Below, piece after piece: positions 15,493 to 15,531 of a DNA stretch of 15,531 nt (positions are counted from its first letter, which is position 1; each line of letters begins with the position of its first letter). The notes under the pieces are model-generated. The model did not search any database, had not been told where the DNA came from, and was given only the letters and a program-made list of their open reading frames with translations. Both the position numbers and the translations under genes were made by a program. The stretch comes from Chlorobiota bacterium (GTDB lineage: Bacteria > Bacteroidota > Bacteroidia > Bacteroidales > JAADGE01), in contig JAUVIG010000041.1 of NCBI GenBank assembly GCA_030592825.1, forward strand, positions 1-15,531, read 5' to 3'.

Positions 15493-15527
15493 TCGATTGA
15501 ATTTAGCAATGACTGAAATTCAATCGA
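15493..15527. repeat. 12-bp perfect stem-loop at the right edge
   Basis: TCGATTGAATTT (15493-15504) pairs exactly with AAATTCAATCGA (15516-15527) over an 11-nt loop. An A-run, not a T-run, follows on the plus strand, so it is not an obvious plus-strand terminator. The flank beyond 15531 is needed to decide between operator, leader hairpin and mobile-element end. Confidence 0.6.
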
Positions 15528-15531
15528 AAAA

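Overview
The window reads as a low-G+C member of the Bacteroidota. It has a SusC/SusD pair, Bacteroidota-style lipoprotein signals, no Shine-Dalgarno sequences ahead of the genes, and several TTTG / TAnnTTTG promoter-like pairs. It holds a maltose/maltodextrin utilisation locus with one gene between its two amylases that does not obviously belong.

Layout. On the minus strand at the left are the first 52 codons of a SusD-like lipoprotein (1-157) and a complete SusC-like TonB-dependent transporter (176-3160). A divergent LacI-family regulator (3407-4420) follows; the shared intergenic region carries a CAAACGTTTG palindrome, and a second LacI-type operator lies just downstream of the regulator. 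Then, on the plus strand: an SLC45/GPH-type sugar permease (4631-6541), beta-phosphoglucomutase (6643-7290), a GH65 maltose phosphorylase (7313-9622) and a GH13 lipoprotein with a CBM48-like domain (9852-12233). A 467-bp gap holds a large inverted repeat and an array of TTAACTATG repeats with a 33-bp period, ending at a good Bacteroidota promoter. That promoter drives an AAA_14/DUF4143 ATPase (12701-13990), followed after 21 bp by a second, smaller GH13 lipoprotein (14012-15400). The right edge holds a promoter-like pair and a 12-bp hairpin.

How the genes work together (inference from families): SusCD binds and imports maltodextrins across the outer membrane, the GH13 lipoproteins cut them, and the permease takes maltose across the inner membrane. 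Maltose phosphorylase then splits maltose with phosphate into glucose and beta-glucose-1-phosphate, and beta-phosphoglucomutase turns the latter into glucose-6-phosphate. The LacI regulator probably controls both arms through the two matching operators.

Most worth a second look: the 33-bp-phased repeat array in front of the ATPase, the roughly 147-residue insertion in the permease, a perfect 23-bp palindrome just upstream of the permease, and interlocked inverted repeats upstream of pgmB. No tRNA, rRNA, CRISPR array or complete insertion sequence was seen.
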